Both the position numbers and the translations under genes were made by a program. From positions 1-64,000 of the forward strand of contig NZ_LROS01000079.1 of assembly GCF_001675165.1 (NCBI RefSeq): a stretch of 64,000 nucleotides of DNA, given 5' to 3'. Below the pieces are notes generated by a model. It searched no databases, was not told the origin of the DNA, and was given only the letters and a program-made list of their open reading frames with translations. Shown here piece after piece: positions 53,499-62,754 of this stretch. Source of the stretch: Clostridium ragsdalei P11. GTDB taxonomy: Bacteria > Bacillota > Clostridia > Clostridiales > Clostridiaceae. Numbering within the stretch: the first letter of the stretch is position 1; every line of letters begins with the position of its first letter.

Positions 53499-54510
53499 TA
53501 TCATTTTTTAAACGTACATTTGGAAATGCTAAAATAAACATGCTTGACACTATAATAGACAGGTAATAAGTAATCATCCTCCACACAAAAAGGGCTATGA
53601 CGGTTTTAGCTTTAAAAAACAAATTAAAAATTACATAAAATCCCCCTTCTGCCCCTCCTTCTGCTCCTGGAAGAGGAATTGCAGTCATAAATACTGTTAA
53701 AAACACTTGTGCAGACATAATTGTGCATAAATCTATAGAATTAAATCCAAAACTTCTGTATATAAAATAGGGAATACTGAAATAAGTAGTCCATTGAAGA
53801 AGTGAATACACTATAGCATGAGCACACATGCCTATATGTTTTCCTATCAAAATTGCATTCTTATGAAAACTTTCTATTTCATTTTCAATTTTCTCTTGCT
53901 TTGATTTTATATCTTTCATAATATGAATCTTTCCTAGCAATTTTACAATAAAGTTTATTATACTTTTCGCTAATTTTTTATTTATTATAATGGATATCGC
54001 CAGCAGCATCACCCCTATATTAATTACAATTCCCAAAATTGAAAAGTAAAAGAAATATTTAATCTTTAAATTGAAATAGTTAAACTTAAATAGTAGTGCT
54101 ACTACTAAGAAAAACATACTTACTATTTCATGTATCATAAACTTTATTATTAATATAGACCCAGAAAGTCCTGCAGGCATTCCTGTTTCTGTCATTGCAT
54201 ATAATTGAGAAGGGTGACTTCCTGCTCCTAAAGGTGTAATTGCGCCAAAAAATTGACCAACCATTTGAAATTTTATTGACTTGGAAAACAAACGTTCCCT
54301 AGGATAAAGATTTTTCATTATAGTATATAAAATCATTGTTTCAAATGTCCAAAATAGAATAACAGCTATTACAGCTAAAAATATCCAGTAAATATCCAGT
54401 GATTTTAACTCTTTAATCATAGAATGAATGCCTTTTGTAAAAATGAAAAATGAGAAAAAAATACAGGTGGAAATAAGTACAACAATTATATTAAACATTT
54501 TATTTTTCAT
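53485..54510 (-). CDS. Flippase-like membrane protein (UPF0104/LPG-synthase TM family)
   Basis: The protein has 341 residues with eight or more helices (LISTCIFFSFFIFTKG, WIFLAVIAVILFWTF and others). The conserved blocks GQFFGAITPLGAGSHPSQLY (about 88-107) and AIPLPGAEGGAEGGFYVIF (about 274-292) mark the family related to the MprF membrane domain and AglD. Such proteins flip or transfer lipid-linked groups. It overlaps the upstream glycosyltransferase by 11 bases and is likely translated with it. Confidence 0.87.
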   Translation of the reverse strand: MKNKMFNIIVVLISTCIFFSFFIFTKGIHSMIKELKSLDIYWIFLAVIAVILFWTFETMILYTIMKNLYPRERLFSKSIKFQMVGQFFGAITPLGAGSHPSQLYAMTETGMPAGLSGSILIIKFMIHEIVSMFFLVVALLFKFNYFNLKIKYFFYFSILGIVINIGVMLLAISIIINKKLAKSIINFIVKLLGKIHIMKDIKSKQEKIENEIESFHKNAILIGKHIGMCAHAIVYSLLQWTTYFSIPYFIYRSFGFNSIDLCTIMSAQVFLTVFMTAIPLPGAEGGAEGGFYVIFNLFFKAKTVIALFVWRMITYYLSIIVSSMFILAFPNVRLKNDIIEQ

Positions 54511-55564
54511 TTAAGTTTTCCTTAAGCTTTCTTCTTTTATTCTTCTCATAATATATATTATCATAAAATTGCTTCCACGTGTTTAAGATGTATTCCTTGG
54601 AATAAAACTTGTGACATTTCCATGACCTTTCACACCAAGTTCTATAACTTTCACCTTTATCCTGTAGTCTTTCTATACATTTTACAAATTCATCTATATT
54701 TTTTCCTTTTAAATAGTCATCAAATAGAATGTTATGGTATATATCTAGATCTCTCAATAATACGGGAATTTCAAGTGCCATGGCTTCCAAAACAGACATT
54801 GGAAATAACTCATTATAGGAAGGCAAAAACATTATATCTGCAATATTATAAATATCATTCATACTTTTTCTATCAATGATGCCTAAAAACCTTACATTTT
54901 CAGGTGGATTTTCTACAACCTTTTTTAATTCCTTATACCCATCTGTTATCACACCAAAGGAAAAACCACCTGCCCATATAAATTGAATTTGTGGAAGTTT
55001 TTTGGCAACTTCAATAAAGTCTAGTATACCCTTTCTGTGCTGCACCTGACCTACTCCCAGTACCACAAATTTTTTAAGTGGAATATTTAACTCCTGCTCT
55101 ATTTTTTTTACTTTTTCCTTTTCATATTTAAAAAAGTTATCTTCAGATACAAAATTAGGTATGTAAACTATTTTTTCCTCTTCTATATTGTATTTTTTCA
55201 AAATATCAATAAAATATGGATTCACAACTACCAAATAATCTGCACTTTTGTAGAACAAAATTATGTACTTGTAAAATATCTTTTTTATAATATAAGGTAG
55301 TTTCAAGCTATTATCTATAGTTTCTGGGACAAAATGTACGTAAGCAACACTTGTACCCAATAATTTTGCAAATGGTATACTTAAAAAGAACTTAAAATCA
55401 ATAGTATGGTAATGCATAATATCACATAATTTAAAAGCATTTACTTTTACTTCATAATTGTCTTGAAGTCCGTCTCTAACTAAATTAACTTGTTCAACAT
55501 AAGCAGACAACACCCCCTGCCCTTTTACTTGTTCTGCAGAAGAGAGCATATTAATAACAGGCAT
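54500..55564 (-). CDS. GT4 glycosyltransferase
   Basis: The protein has 354 residues. N-terminal part MPVINMLSSAEQVKGQGVLS and the acceptor DIMHYHTIDFKFFLSI; donor domain with VLGVGQVQHRKGILDFIEVA (about 169-188), VRFLGIIDRKSMNDIYNIAD and PSYNELFPMSVLEAMALEIP (E-x7-E, about 256-275). It fits wall or lipid glycosylation. The ATG follows AAAGGGGAAATTTAAT. It is 5' to and overlapping the flippase-like gene, so both may act on one glycolipid. Confidence 0.87.
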   Translation of the reverse strand: MPVINMLSSAEQVKGQGVLSAYVEQVNLVRDGLQDNYEVKVNAFKLCDIMHYHTIDFKFFLSIPFAKLLGTSVAYVHFVPETIDNSLKLPYIIKKIFYKYIILFYKSADYLVVVNPYFIDILKKYNIEEEKIVYIPNFVSEDNFFKYEKEKVKKIEQELNIPLKKFVVLGVGQVQHRKGILDFIEVAKKLPQIQFIWAGGFSFGVITDGYKELKKVVENPPENVRFLGIIDRKSMNDIYNIADIMFLPSYNELFPMSVLEAMALEIPVLLRDLDIYHNILFDDYLKGKNIDEFVKCIERLQDKGESYRTWCERSWKCHKFYSKEYILNTWKQFYDNIYYEKNKRRKLKENLNEK

Positions 55565-55699
55565 ATTAAATTTCCCCTTTCAAATAGCTTTGTCTATGCT
55601 CTTGTAGTTTCTGCAAATTATTATAAATATATTCTTTAAATAGACGCAATATGATAAAAAATAGACTAGCATACTTACTTGTTATTTCTTTGAAAATGC

Positions 55700-56878
55700 C
55701 TAGATATACTCTTCTCTTTTTTCTGCTATAATTGTACTTAATCCTAAAAATAATACGGACCATCCAATCATTATCAAGCTTGCAGATAAATTATTTATAT
55801 AGTATGCCCCTGTATCTTGTACAATTCGTCTTGTTATTATACTTACAGAGCTTCCAAGGGCTATAAAAAATGCTGGCATAATGTCTGACTTATCAGACAA
55901 TGCAGGAATTTTTGATAGTATCATGTAAGCTACTCCAAATAGTATGGCTATTGATGCCGCTGCTGCATTATTTTTAATTAAAGTAGATATTAGAATACAA
56001 AAACTTGTAGCTGCAATTATAAAAATTATCTGTAAGATCATAAATTCAATTAAAAATTTATAAAGAGGCATAATACTTGACGTTCCTGGAATGACAGATA
56101 TAAATTTATGCAAGTCCATATTTTGTATGCTGCTGTGTTTAAATGCAGGTTCTATAGAAACTGGATATTTGAAGCTGTCAAAACCATATACAATTTCTCC
56201 AAACAAAAAAAATATCAAATTGAAAATCACTACAAGTGCAGAGCTTGAAATGGCACAAGCTAAAAATTTGCCAAGTAGAAGTTTTGTCTTTGTAACAGGT
56301 CTTAAAAGCAAAAGCTTTAATGTAGGAGGTGCATATTCACTTGAAACACTGTCTACTGTCATAAACACTGCTACTAAAAATATCACTATCATGCCATAAT
56401 CCAAAATAAGGCTGTAATCATTAAACAATACGTATCCTGTAGCTTTAATACTGCTAACTGGCTTTATGTTATTCTCTAATAAATACTTCTTATAAGTAAT
56501 TTCACTTTTTCTTTGTTCTTTTTTAGCATCATCCAATTTACTGTCATCAACACTTTCCATAAGCTTTACATCCTTTTTTAAAGTATCTTTCCAGGCTAGT
56601 GGATGTGTTTTTTGAAATTCATAATCCTTTACCATTTTATCAATGTTATCGATATGTGTTTGGATTTCAGCAATTTTTGCTTTATCCTTTACTAATTTTT
56701 TTTGATCTTTATAGTATTGTTCTATACTTTTGTCTTTTTGCAGTCCCCTCTCTCCATTTTCACTATTCACAGCTAATACTGAAAATACAGCTACAAGCAG
56801 TAATATAATAGAACATATTAAAAATTTCTTTCTATAAAATATCTTAATGATTTCGTTTTTAATTATTGGAAAAATCAT
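55700..56878 (-). CDS. ABC-2 type permease of the third ABC module
   Basis: The protein has 392 residues and six main helices. After the first helix (FLICSIILLLVAVFSVLA), residues 40-140 form an outer, lysine-rich coiled domain (KDQKKLVKDKAKIAEIQTHI) not found in simple ABC-2 permeases. The VDSVSSEYAPPTLKLLLLRP block (about 195-214) is the cytoplasmic coupling helix. Its ATG is inside the ATPase gene end (20-base overlap) behind GGAGGAGAAG. Substrate unknown. Confidence 0.85.
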   Translation of the reverse strand: MIFPIIKNEIIKIFYRKKFLICSIILLLVAVFSVLAVNSENGERGLQKDKSIEQYYKDQKKLVKDKAKIAEIQTHIDNIDKMVKDYEFQKTHPLAWKDTLKKDVKLMESVDDSKLDDAKKEQRKSEITYKKYLLENNIKPVSSIKATGYVLFNDYSLILDYGMIVIFLVAVFMTVDSVSSEYAPPTLKLLLLRPVTKTKLLLGKFLACAISSSALVVIFNLIFFLFGEIVYGFDSFKYPVSIEPAFKHSSIQNMDLHKFISVIPGTSSIMPLYKFLIEFMILQIIFIIAATSFCILISTLIKNNAAAASIAILFGVAYMILSKIPALSDKSDIMPAFFIALGSSVSIITRRIVQDTGAYYINNLSASLIMIGWSVLFLGLSTIIAEKREEYI

Positions 56879-57593
56879 CTTCTTCTCCTCCTACAATTTC
56901 CAAATATCTTTTTTCAAGATTTCCCTTCATGGTATTTACATCCTCTATTCCCTTAATTTCACCTTCATTTAAAAATGCAACTCTATCACACATGGATTCC
57001 ATTTCACCAAGTATATGAGACGATATAAATATAGTAACTTTCTTTTCTCTAGAATATTTTTTAAACAAATTTCTAAAATGAATCATTCCGCTTGGATCTA
57101 GTCCATTAGTTGGTTCATCTAATATCCATATCTTTTTGTTTCCCATGAGAACCTGTGCAATTCCAAGCCTCTGTTTCATTCCAAGGGAATACTTTTTAAA
57201 TTTATCATTTATCCTGTCACTTAATCCAGCTAATTTTACAGCTTCATCTATTTGACTTTGACTAATATCTCCATCAAGCCTTGCCAGCTGCCTTAAATTC
57301 TGAGCTCCAGTTAAATATGGATACATATCCGGTGCTTCAACCATAGCTGCCATATTACTTATAAAGCTTATCCTATTATTTTTAGTGTCCTTTCCATTTA
57401 TGTAAATTTTACCGTCAGTAGGTTTTAAAAATCCAACAATCATCTTTATAGTTGTAGTCTTTCCTGCACCATTAGGCCCTAAAAATCCAAAAATTTCACC
57501 TTCCTTTACACTCAAATTTAAATTTTTCACAATTTCTCTCTTTCCTATAGTCTTTGATAGACTTTCCAATCTCAATGCTTCCAAAAAATTCAC
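56859..57593 (-). CDS. ABC transporter ATP-binding protein of the third module
   Basis: The protein has 244 residues. Walker A is GPNGAGKTT, the MVEAPDMYPYLTGAQNL block matches BcrA-type ATPases, signature YSLGMKQRLG, Walker B IWILDEPTNGLDP. The GTG at 57593 lies right behind AAAAGGAT; a TTG at 57584 is an equal candidate with better spacing. It is divergent from the response regulator at 57759, and the module keeps ABC and two-component genes together as in lantibiotic-resistance loci. Confidence 0.9.
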   Translation of the reverse strand: MNFLEALRLESLSKTIGKREIVKNLNLSVKEGEIFGFLGPNGAGKTTTIKMIVGFLKPTDGKIYINGKDTKNNRISFISNMAAMVEAPDMYPYLTGAQNLRQLARLDGDISQSQIDEAVKLAGLSDRINDKFKKYSLGMKQRLGIAQVLMGNKKIWILDEPTNGLDPSGMIHFRNLFKKYSREKKVTIFISSHILGEMESMCDRVAFLNEGEIKGIEDVNTMKGNLEKRYLEIVGGEEDDFSNN

Positions 57594-57758
57594 ATCCTTT
57601 TCTATATGATGACTTCATTATAGTGTGCTCATATTACAAACCTGGTATATTTTGTATTACAAAATTGATACTGTTTATTAAGATTTTATTACAGTTAGCC
57701 AAAGCAATAGAAAAATGTATATAATAAATATAGATACAATAGGAAGGTGAATTTTTAC

Positions 57759-58439
57759 ATGGACAAAAATGTAGTTTTAATTGTAGACGACGATGAGAAT
57801 ATAAGAGAGCTTTTAACTATATTGTTAAAAAATCAAAACATAGCTTCCCTGTGTGCAAAAGACGGAATTGAAGCTCTGGAGATTTTAAAAAACAATAAAA
57901 TAGATTTGATACTTTTAGATGTTATGATGCCAAGGATGGATGGTATGATGGCATGTATGAAAATACGAGAAAATTTAAATTTACCTATTATAATACTATC
58001 TGCTAAAATTGACGATGCAGACAAAATAATGGGACTTACTATTGGAGCTGATGATTACATCGCAAAACCTTTTAATTCAATGCTCTTAATTGCAAAGATA
58101 AGGTCTCACCTAAGAAGATATAAGGAATTTAACTCAAACTTTCATGACAATTCAGGCTTGATTAAAATTCAGGACATGCTTATAAATATGGATAAACATA
58201 TTGTAAAAATAGATGACAGTGAGATAATCTTGACTCCTCACGAATTTGAAATTTTAGCTTTCCTTGCAAAAAACAAGGACAATGTACTGAGCATAAAGCA
58301 AATATATGAAAACGTATGGAAGGAACCTTACATAGAATTTGACAGGACAGTTACAGTACACATAAGGAGATTGAGACAAAAACTTAAAAAAGATTACATA
58401 AAAACTGTATGGGGAGTTGGGTATAAAATTGAAAGTTAA
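57759..58439 (+). CDS. OmpR-family response regulator of the third module
   Basis: The protein has 226 residues from the ATG at 57759, behind AGGAAGG; a GTG at 57747 abuts that site. The receiver has VDDDENI, LILLDVMMPRMDGM (about 50-63) and YIAKPF. The winged helix ends in RTVTVHIRRLRQKL. It overlaps the kinase gene by 11 bases and faces the ABC genes across 165 bases that probably hold both promoters. Confidence 0.9.
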   Translation: MDKNVVLIVDDDENIRELLTILLKNQNIASLCAKDGIEALEILKNNKIDLILLDVMMPRMDGMMACMKIRENLNLPIIILSAKIDDADKIMGLTIGADDYIAKPFNSMLLIAKIRSHLRRYKEFNSNFHDNSGLIKIQDMLINMDKHIVKIDDSEIILTPHEFEILAFLAKNKDNVLSIKQIYENVWKEPYIEFDRTVTVHIRRLRQKLKKDYIKTVWGVGYKIES

Positions 58440-59862
58440 AATAGCAGGTATTCAAACTAAATTTTTTATATCATTTATATTTTCACTAATTGCAAGTTTT
58501 TTTATATATATGGCCTCATATTCAACCTACATAAGTTTTGCATCTCAAAAGTATCCTTATAAGTTTCAAAATTACAACTATAGCCTTAGCAGATTGTCGG
58601 GTATTTCCAGCGATGTAAGTTTAAGTATAAGTGGTGTAAATTTTAATAATAATTCCAAATATAAATCTGTATTGTCAAAATATGAAACTAAATATTCAAA
58701 ATACAAACTAGGTTTTATTGTAACTGATCCCCAAAACAAAATTTTATATAATTCATCTAAACTTGCTGGAAATACAAGCTTGGAAAAAACATACTCTGAC
58801 TTTTTAAAATACTTTAATCATACAACAAATTTAACCATGTATCATGACTATATATACAAAACACCTATAAAAACAGGTAATGATATTTCCATACTTTGGA
58901 TTACTGCTTCTCCTATAAATACACCTCATGATTCAATAGGAACACTAGTGGGAGACAAAAACATTTTAATTTTGCTTTTTATATGTATGCTGATATTTTT
59001 CATAATAACCCATCATAGGATGAAATACATAAATGAAATGTGCTGCGGTATAAAAACTATTGCAAATGAAAACTTAAATTTTAAAATACGCCAAAAAGGT
59101 CATGATGAACTATCTGAGATATGCAAAAATATAAACCTTATGGCAGACAAGATAAAGGAAAAAATTGAAAACGAGAGAAAAATTGAAGCTTCTAAAAATA
59201 TGCTTATAACAAATGTGGCTCACGACATAAGAAGTCCTCTTACAAGTATAATTGGTTTTTTGCAAATTGTAGAAAATAATGAATATAAATCAAAAGAAGA
59301 AATGCAAAGATTTATAAATATATCGTTAAAGAAAGCTGAAACCATGAAGAAACTTACGGATAACTTATTTATGTTCACAAAACTAAATGGTGGAGACTTA
59401 AAATTGCACCTATCTACAGTATGCTTAAATGAACTCATTTACCAGTTAATTGACGAGTTTTCAATTACTTTTGAAAATTCAAAATTAAATATTGTAGATA
59501 ATATATGTGCTGAAAACATAATGGTCACAATTGACATCAATTTATTTGTGAGGGCTTTAAATAATCTGATGTACAATGCTCTAAAATACAGTATAAAACC
59601 TTCAGATGTGAATGTATCTTTAGTCCAATGTGATAAAAATGTTTTAATCAGTATAAGCAATAAATGTAAAAATTTAAATATAGAAAATGTAAGTATGCTA
59701 TTTGAAAAGTTTTATAGAGCAGATAAATCCCGTACAAATCCTGATGAAGGCTCAGGATTGGGTCTTTCTATAACAAAAAGTATAATTGAAAGGCACAATG
59801 GCAAGATATGGGGAAATTATGATGAAGGAATAATTACTTTTACAATATTACTGCCAGATTAG
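58429..59862 (+). CDS. Histidine kinase of the third module
   Basis: The protein has 477 residues from the TTG at 58429; a TTG at 58417 would touch the GGGGAG site. Two helices (about 13-33 and 173-192) enclose a 140-residue outer domain rich in tyrosine and asparagine. HAMP-like linker, then NVAHDIRSPLTSIIGFLQIV (about 257-276), and ATPase boxes NLMYNALKYS and GSGLGLSITKSII. It overlaps the regulator and probably senses the transporter's substrate. Confidence 0.88.
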   Translation: MKVKIAGIQTKFFISFIFSLIASFFIYMASYSTYISFASQKYPYKFQNYNYSLSRLSGISSDVSLSISGVNFNNNSKYKSVLSKYETKYSKYKLGFIVTDPQNKILYNSSKLAGNTSLEKTYSDFLKYFNHTTNLTMYHDYIYKTPIKTGNDISILWITASPINTPHDSIGTLVGDKNILILLFICMLIFFIITHHRMKYINEMCCGIKTIANENLNFKIRQKGHDELSEICKNINLMADKIKEKIENERKIEASKNMLITNVAHDIRSPLTSIIGFLQIVENNEYKSKEEMQRFINISLKKAETMKKLTDNLFMFTKLNGGDLKLHLSTVCLNELIYQLIDEFSITFENSKLNIVDNICAENIMVTIDINLFVRALNNLMYNALKYSIKPSDVNVSLVQCDKNVLISISNKCKNLNIENVSMLFEKFYRADKSRTNPDEGSGLGLSITKSIIERHNGKIWGNYDEGIITFTILLPD

Positions 59863-59896
59863 ACGTTTTGCCTATCATCATAATAAGATTGGATTG

Positions 59897-59935
59897 GTTT
59901 TAAATATAAGAATTGGTAGTTTAAATATAAAAATT
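59897..59935 (+). promoter_or_regulatory. Direct repeats upstream of the MocR gene
   Basis: GTTTTAAATATAAGAATT (59897-59914) and GTTTAAATATAAAAATT (59919-59935) align with a 21-base period, two helical turns, as often in MocR/PdxR/GabR operators. A TATAAT-rich -10 region follows. Possible autoregulatory site. Confidence 0.45.
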
Positions 59936-59986
59936 TAATGTTATTATATATATAATATTTTTTAAATTTTAGAAAGAGTGATAGAA

Positions 59987-61510
59987 ATGCGCATTTCTAT
60001 AGACAAAAAAAGCTCCATACCAATTTATATACAAATTAAAAATGAAATAAGAAATATGATTTACTCTGGTATGCTTCCATCAAATTTTTTGCTTCCATCT
60101 GAACGTAAGCTTGCAGAAGAACTTAGTGTGAGCAGAAGTACAGTAATTAGTGCTTATGAAGAATTAAAATCTTTAGGTTTATTAGAGTCCCATAAAGGGA
60201 AAGGAACTATAGTGGCAAATAACACAAAAAATAAGCAGTTAAGTATTAGAAATCATACTGTACCGCTTTCATGGTATCAATTTTTTGATTTAAATGTAAG
60301 TTCCGCCAATAATCATGACATTATTGACATAATAAATTCCGTAGGAGGACCCCAAAATATATCTTTTTCAGCTGGTATTGCAGACCCCAATTTACATCCT
60401 CTTAAGGATATAGTAAAATTGCAGAAAGATTTATGGAAAAATTGTGGAAATGATATGCTAGCTTATATTTCTTCTTATGGATATTATCCCCTTAGAGAAA
60501 GCTTAAGTAGATTATTAAAATCAAGAAATATAATGGTTTCTCCTAAAGAAATAATGATACTTTCTGGATCTATGCAGGGAATAGATTTTATTGGAAGAGC
60601 TTTTCTAAGTAAAGGCGATGTAGTTATAGTAGAAGAACCTACATTTATGAGTGCCATTGAGTTGTTTAAGTTATCAGGTGCAAAAGTCATAGGAGTTCCT
60701 ATGGAAAATGACGGTATGAATTTAGATGTACTTGAAATTTTGCTAAATAAATATAAGCCTAAATTTCTATATACAGTACCTACTTTTCAAAATCCAACTT
60801 CAATAGTTATGAGCTTGGAAAAGAGATATAAGCTGCTAAATTTGGCCTATAAATATCAACTTCCTATTATTGAAGATGACCCTTATAGCGAATTAAATTA
60901 TGGCAATACATACTTGCCATCTTTGAAAGCCCTGGATAAATACGACTATGTTATATATTTAAGTACATTTTCCAAGACTATGTTTTCAGGTATGCGTGTG
61001 GGATGGACTGCTGCACCTATCCAGGTAATAAAAAAATTTGCTTTATTAAAACAAATGACGGATCTTCATGTTAACACAGCTTCTCAGTATATACTAGATA
61101 GATTTTTACGAGAAGGATTATACGAGGATCACATAAAGCTAATATGCAAAGAATATATGAAAAAAAAGGACTTAATGCTCAGCATACTTGAAAGAAATAA
61201 ATCTCTTGGCATTAGTTTTAATCTTCCTAAAGGTGGTTATTACATTTGGTGCAAACTTCCTGAAAATATTTCACAAACACAATTATTATTAAAATGTTCT
61301 AAGGAAGGTGTTTCCTATGCTCCGGGAAATGTATTTTACCCTGAAGGAAGCGATGGTAAAAGCTATATGAGGTTAAATTACACTTTCGAAAATGCAAAAA
61401 ATATAAATATTGGAATAAATAAACTCATGGAAGCTATAGCAGAACTATTGGAAAATACAAGTTCTTCAACAGTTAATCAAGACAATTGTTTTGGAAAACC
61501 TATTATATAA
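59987..61510 (+). CDS. MocR-family regulator (GntR DNA-binding domain fused to aminotransferase fold)
   Basis: The protein has 507 residues from the ATG at 59987 behind AAAGAGTGATAGAA. The GntR helix-turn-helix is at residues 10-75 (ERKLAEELSVSRSTVISAYE). The aminotransferase class I fold (about 110-480) shows PTFMSAIELFKLSGAKVI, the aspartate in TVPTFQNPTS, and the lysine in YLSTFSKTMFSGMRVGW that would bind pyridoxal phosphate. Such proteins sense PLP or amino acids to control a nearby gene, here the paralogous aminotransferase 12 bases downstream. Confidence 0.9.
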   Translation: MRISIDKKSSIPIYIQIKNEIRNMIYSGMLPSNFLLPSERKLAEELSVSRSTVISAYEELKSLGLLESHKGKGTIVANNTKNKQLSIRNHTVPLSWYQFFDLNVSSANNHDIIDIINSVGGPQNISFSAGIADPNLHPLKDIVKLQKDLWKNCGNDMLAYISSYGYYPLRESLSRLLKSRNIMVSPKEIMILSGSMQGIDFIGRAFLSKGDVVIVEEPTFMSAIELFKLSGAKVIGVPMENDGMNLDVLEILLNKYKPKFLYTVPTFQNPTSIVMSLEKRYKLLNLAYKYQLPIIEDDPYSELNYGNTYLPSLKALDKYDYVIYLSTFSKTMFSGMRVGWTAAPIQVIKKFALLKQMTDLHVNTASQYILDRFLREGLYEDHIKLICKEYMKKKDLMLSILERNKSLGISFNLPKGGYYIWCKLPENISQTQLLLKCSKEGVSYAPGNVFYPEGSDGKSYMRLNYTFENAKNINIGINKLMEAIAELLENTSSSTVNQDNCFGKPII

Positions 61511-61522
61511 GGAGTGTTACTT

Positions 61523-62704
61523 ATGAATTATACTAAATTTTCAAAAAGAAATAATTTTGTTAGGCCTTCAGAAATACGTGAGATTTTAAAGGTTACAGAA
61601 AGGCCTGAAATAATATCTTTTGCAGGAGGTCTGCCAGCTCCAGAACTTTTTCCTGTTAATGAATTAAAAAACGTATGCACAGAAGTTTTAACCGAATGTG
61701 GCGAAGCATCTCTTCAATACAGTACCACTGAAGGATATATTCCCTTAAGAGAAGCTATATGTAAGAGAATGGAGACACTAAGTATAAAAACATCTTTGGA
61801 TAATATAATAGTTACTACAGGTTCCCAGCAGGCTTTAGACCTTTCAGGAAAGGTATTTATAGATGAAGGAGACACTATAATTTGTGAAAGTCCAACTTAC
61901 CTTGCAGCTATCAGTGCTTTTAAAACCTATCTTCCAAACTTCAAAGAAGTTCCTATGGATGAAGAAGGAATGATTATGGAAGAACTTGAAAAGGCCCTTA
62001 AGGATAACCCTGATGCAAAATTTATCTACACCATACCAGATTTTCAAAATCCAACTGGAAGAACTATGAGTCTTGAAAGGAGAAAAAGACTGGTAGAAAT
62101 AGCAAATAAATTTGATATTGTTATAATAGAAGATAACCCTTATGGTGCAATAAGATTTGCTGGAGAAGAACTTCCACCAGTAAAACATTTTGATACTGAA
62201 GGAAGAGTAATTTACTTAAGTACTTTTTCAAAGATATTTGCTCCCGGTTTAAGACTTGGATGGATATGTGCAGATAAGGATATTATTCAGAAATATGTTC
62301 CTTTTAAGCAAAGTGCAGATTTGCACACTGATATATTTGCACAAATGATTACTGCAAAATATATGGAAATGTATGATATAGAAGAACATATACAAAAAAT
62401 CAAAGAAGTATACAGACACAGGAGAGAACTTATGATACAGTGCATAGAAAAGTATTTTCCTAAAGATATAAAACATACTCTTCCTGACGGCGGACTTTTC
62501 ATATGGATTCAGCTTCCTTCAAATATGGATGCTTCAGATATTTTTACTAAAGCAATAAAAAACAACGTGGCATTTGTAGCTGGAGAATCTTTTTTCCCAA
62601 ATGCTAATTTCAAAAATTCCTTTAGATTAAATTATTCAAACATGCCAGATGATAGGATTATAGAAGGAATTAAAAGATTAGGAGAAGTGCTTAAAAACAA
62701 ATAA
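61523..62704 (+). CDS. PLP-dependent aminotransferase (2-aminoadipate/LysN-type class I)
   Basis: The protein has 393 residues from the ATG at 61523, eight bases after GGAG; the GTG at 61514 is poorly spaced. It has YSTTEGYIPLREAI, PLP-binding TGSQQALDLSGKVF, YTIPDFQNPTGR and the Schiff-base lysine in YLSTFSKIFAPGLRLGW (about 231-247). It matches the MocR domain upstream in long stretches (for example VIYLSTFSK, DLHTD), so the pair is paralogous. It uses amino acids such as 2-aminoadipate, branched or aromatic types. Exact substrate is unknown. Confidence 0.9.
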   Translation: MNYTKFSKRNNFVRPSEIREILKVTERPEIISFAGGLPAPELFPVNELKNVCTEVLTECGEASLQYSTTEGYIPLREAICKRMETLSIKTSLDNIIVTTGSQQALDLSGKVFIDEGDTIICESPTYLAAISAFKTYLPNFKEVPMDEEGMIMEELEKALKDNPDAKFIYTIPDFQNPTGRTMSLERRKRLVEIANKFDIVIIEDNPYGAIRFAGEELPPVKHFDTEGRVIYLSTFSKIFAPGLRLGWICADKDIIQKYVPFKQSADLHTDIFAQMITAKYMEMYDIEEHIQKIKEVYRHRRELMIQCIEKYFPKDIKHTLPDGGLFIWIQLPSNMDASDIFTKAIKNNVAFVAGESFFPNANFKNSFRLNYSNMPDDRIIEGIKRLGEVLKNK

Positions 62705-62714
62705 ATTTTTAGTA

Positions 62715-62741
62715 TTAGGTGGAATTTTAAACTCCACCTAA
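62715..62741. terminator. Bidirectional terminator
   Basis: TTAGGTGGA (62715-62723) pairs with TCCACCTAA (62733-62741) with T-rich flanks, between the convergent aminotransferase and helicase genes. The stem resembles family R stems but lacks the conserved tail. Confidence 0.65.
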
Positions 62742-62754
62742 CTTCCATTTTTAA

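Noticed and set aside
55566-55763. 65-codon ORF between the third-module permease and the GT4 gene on the minus strand
   Set aside because: Starts inside the permease gene, has no ribosome site, no recognisable domain and ends just where the GT4 ribosome site begins. Probably chance.
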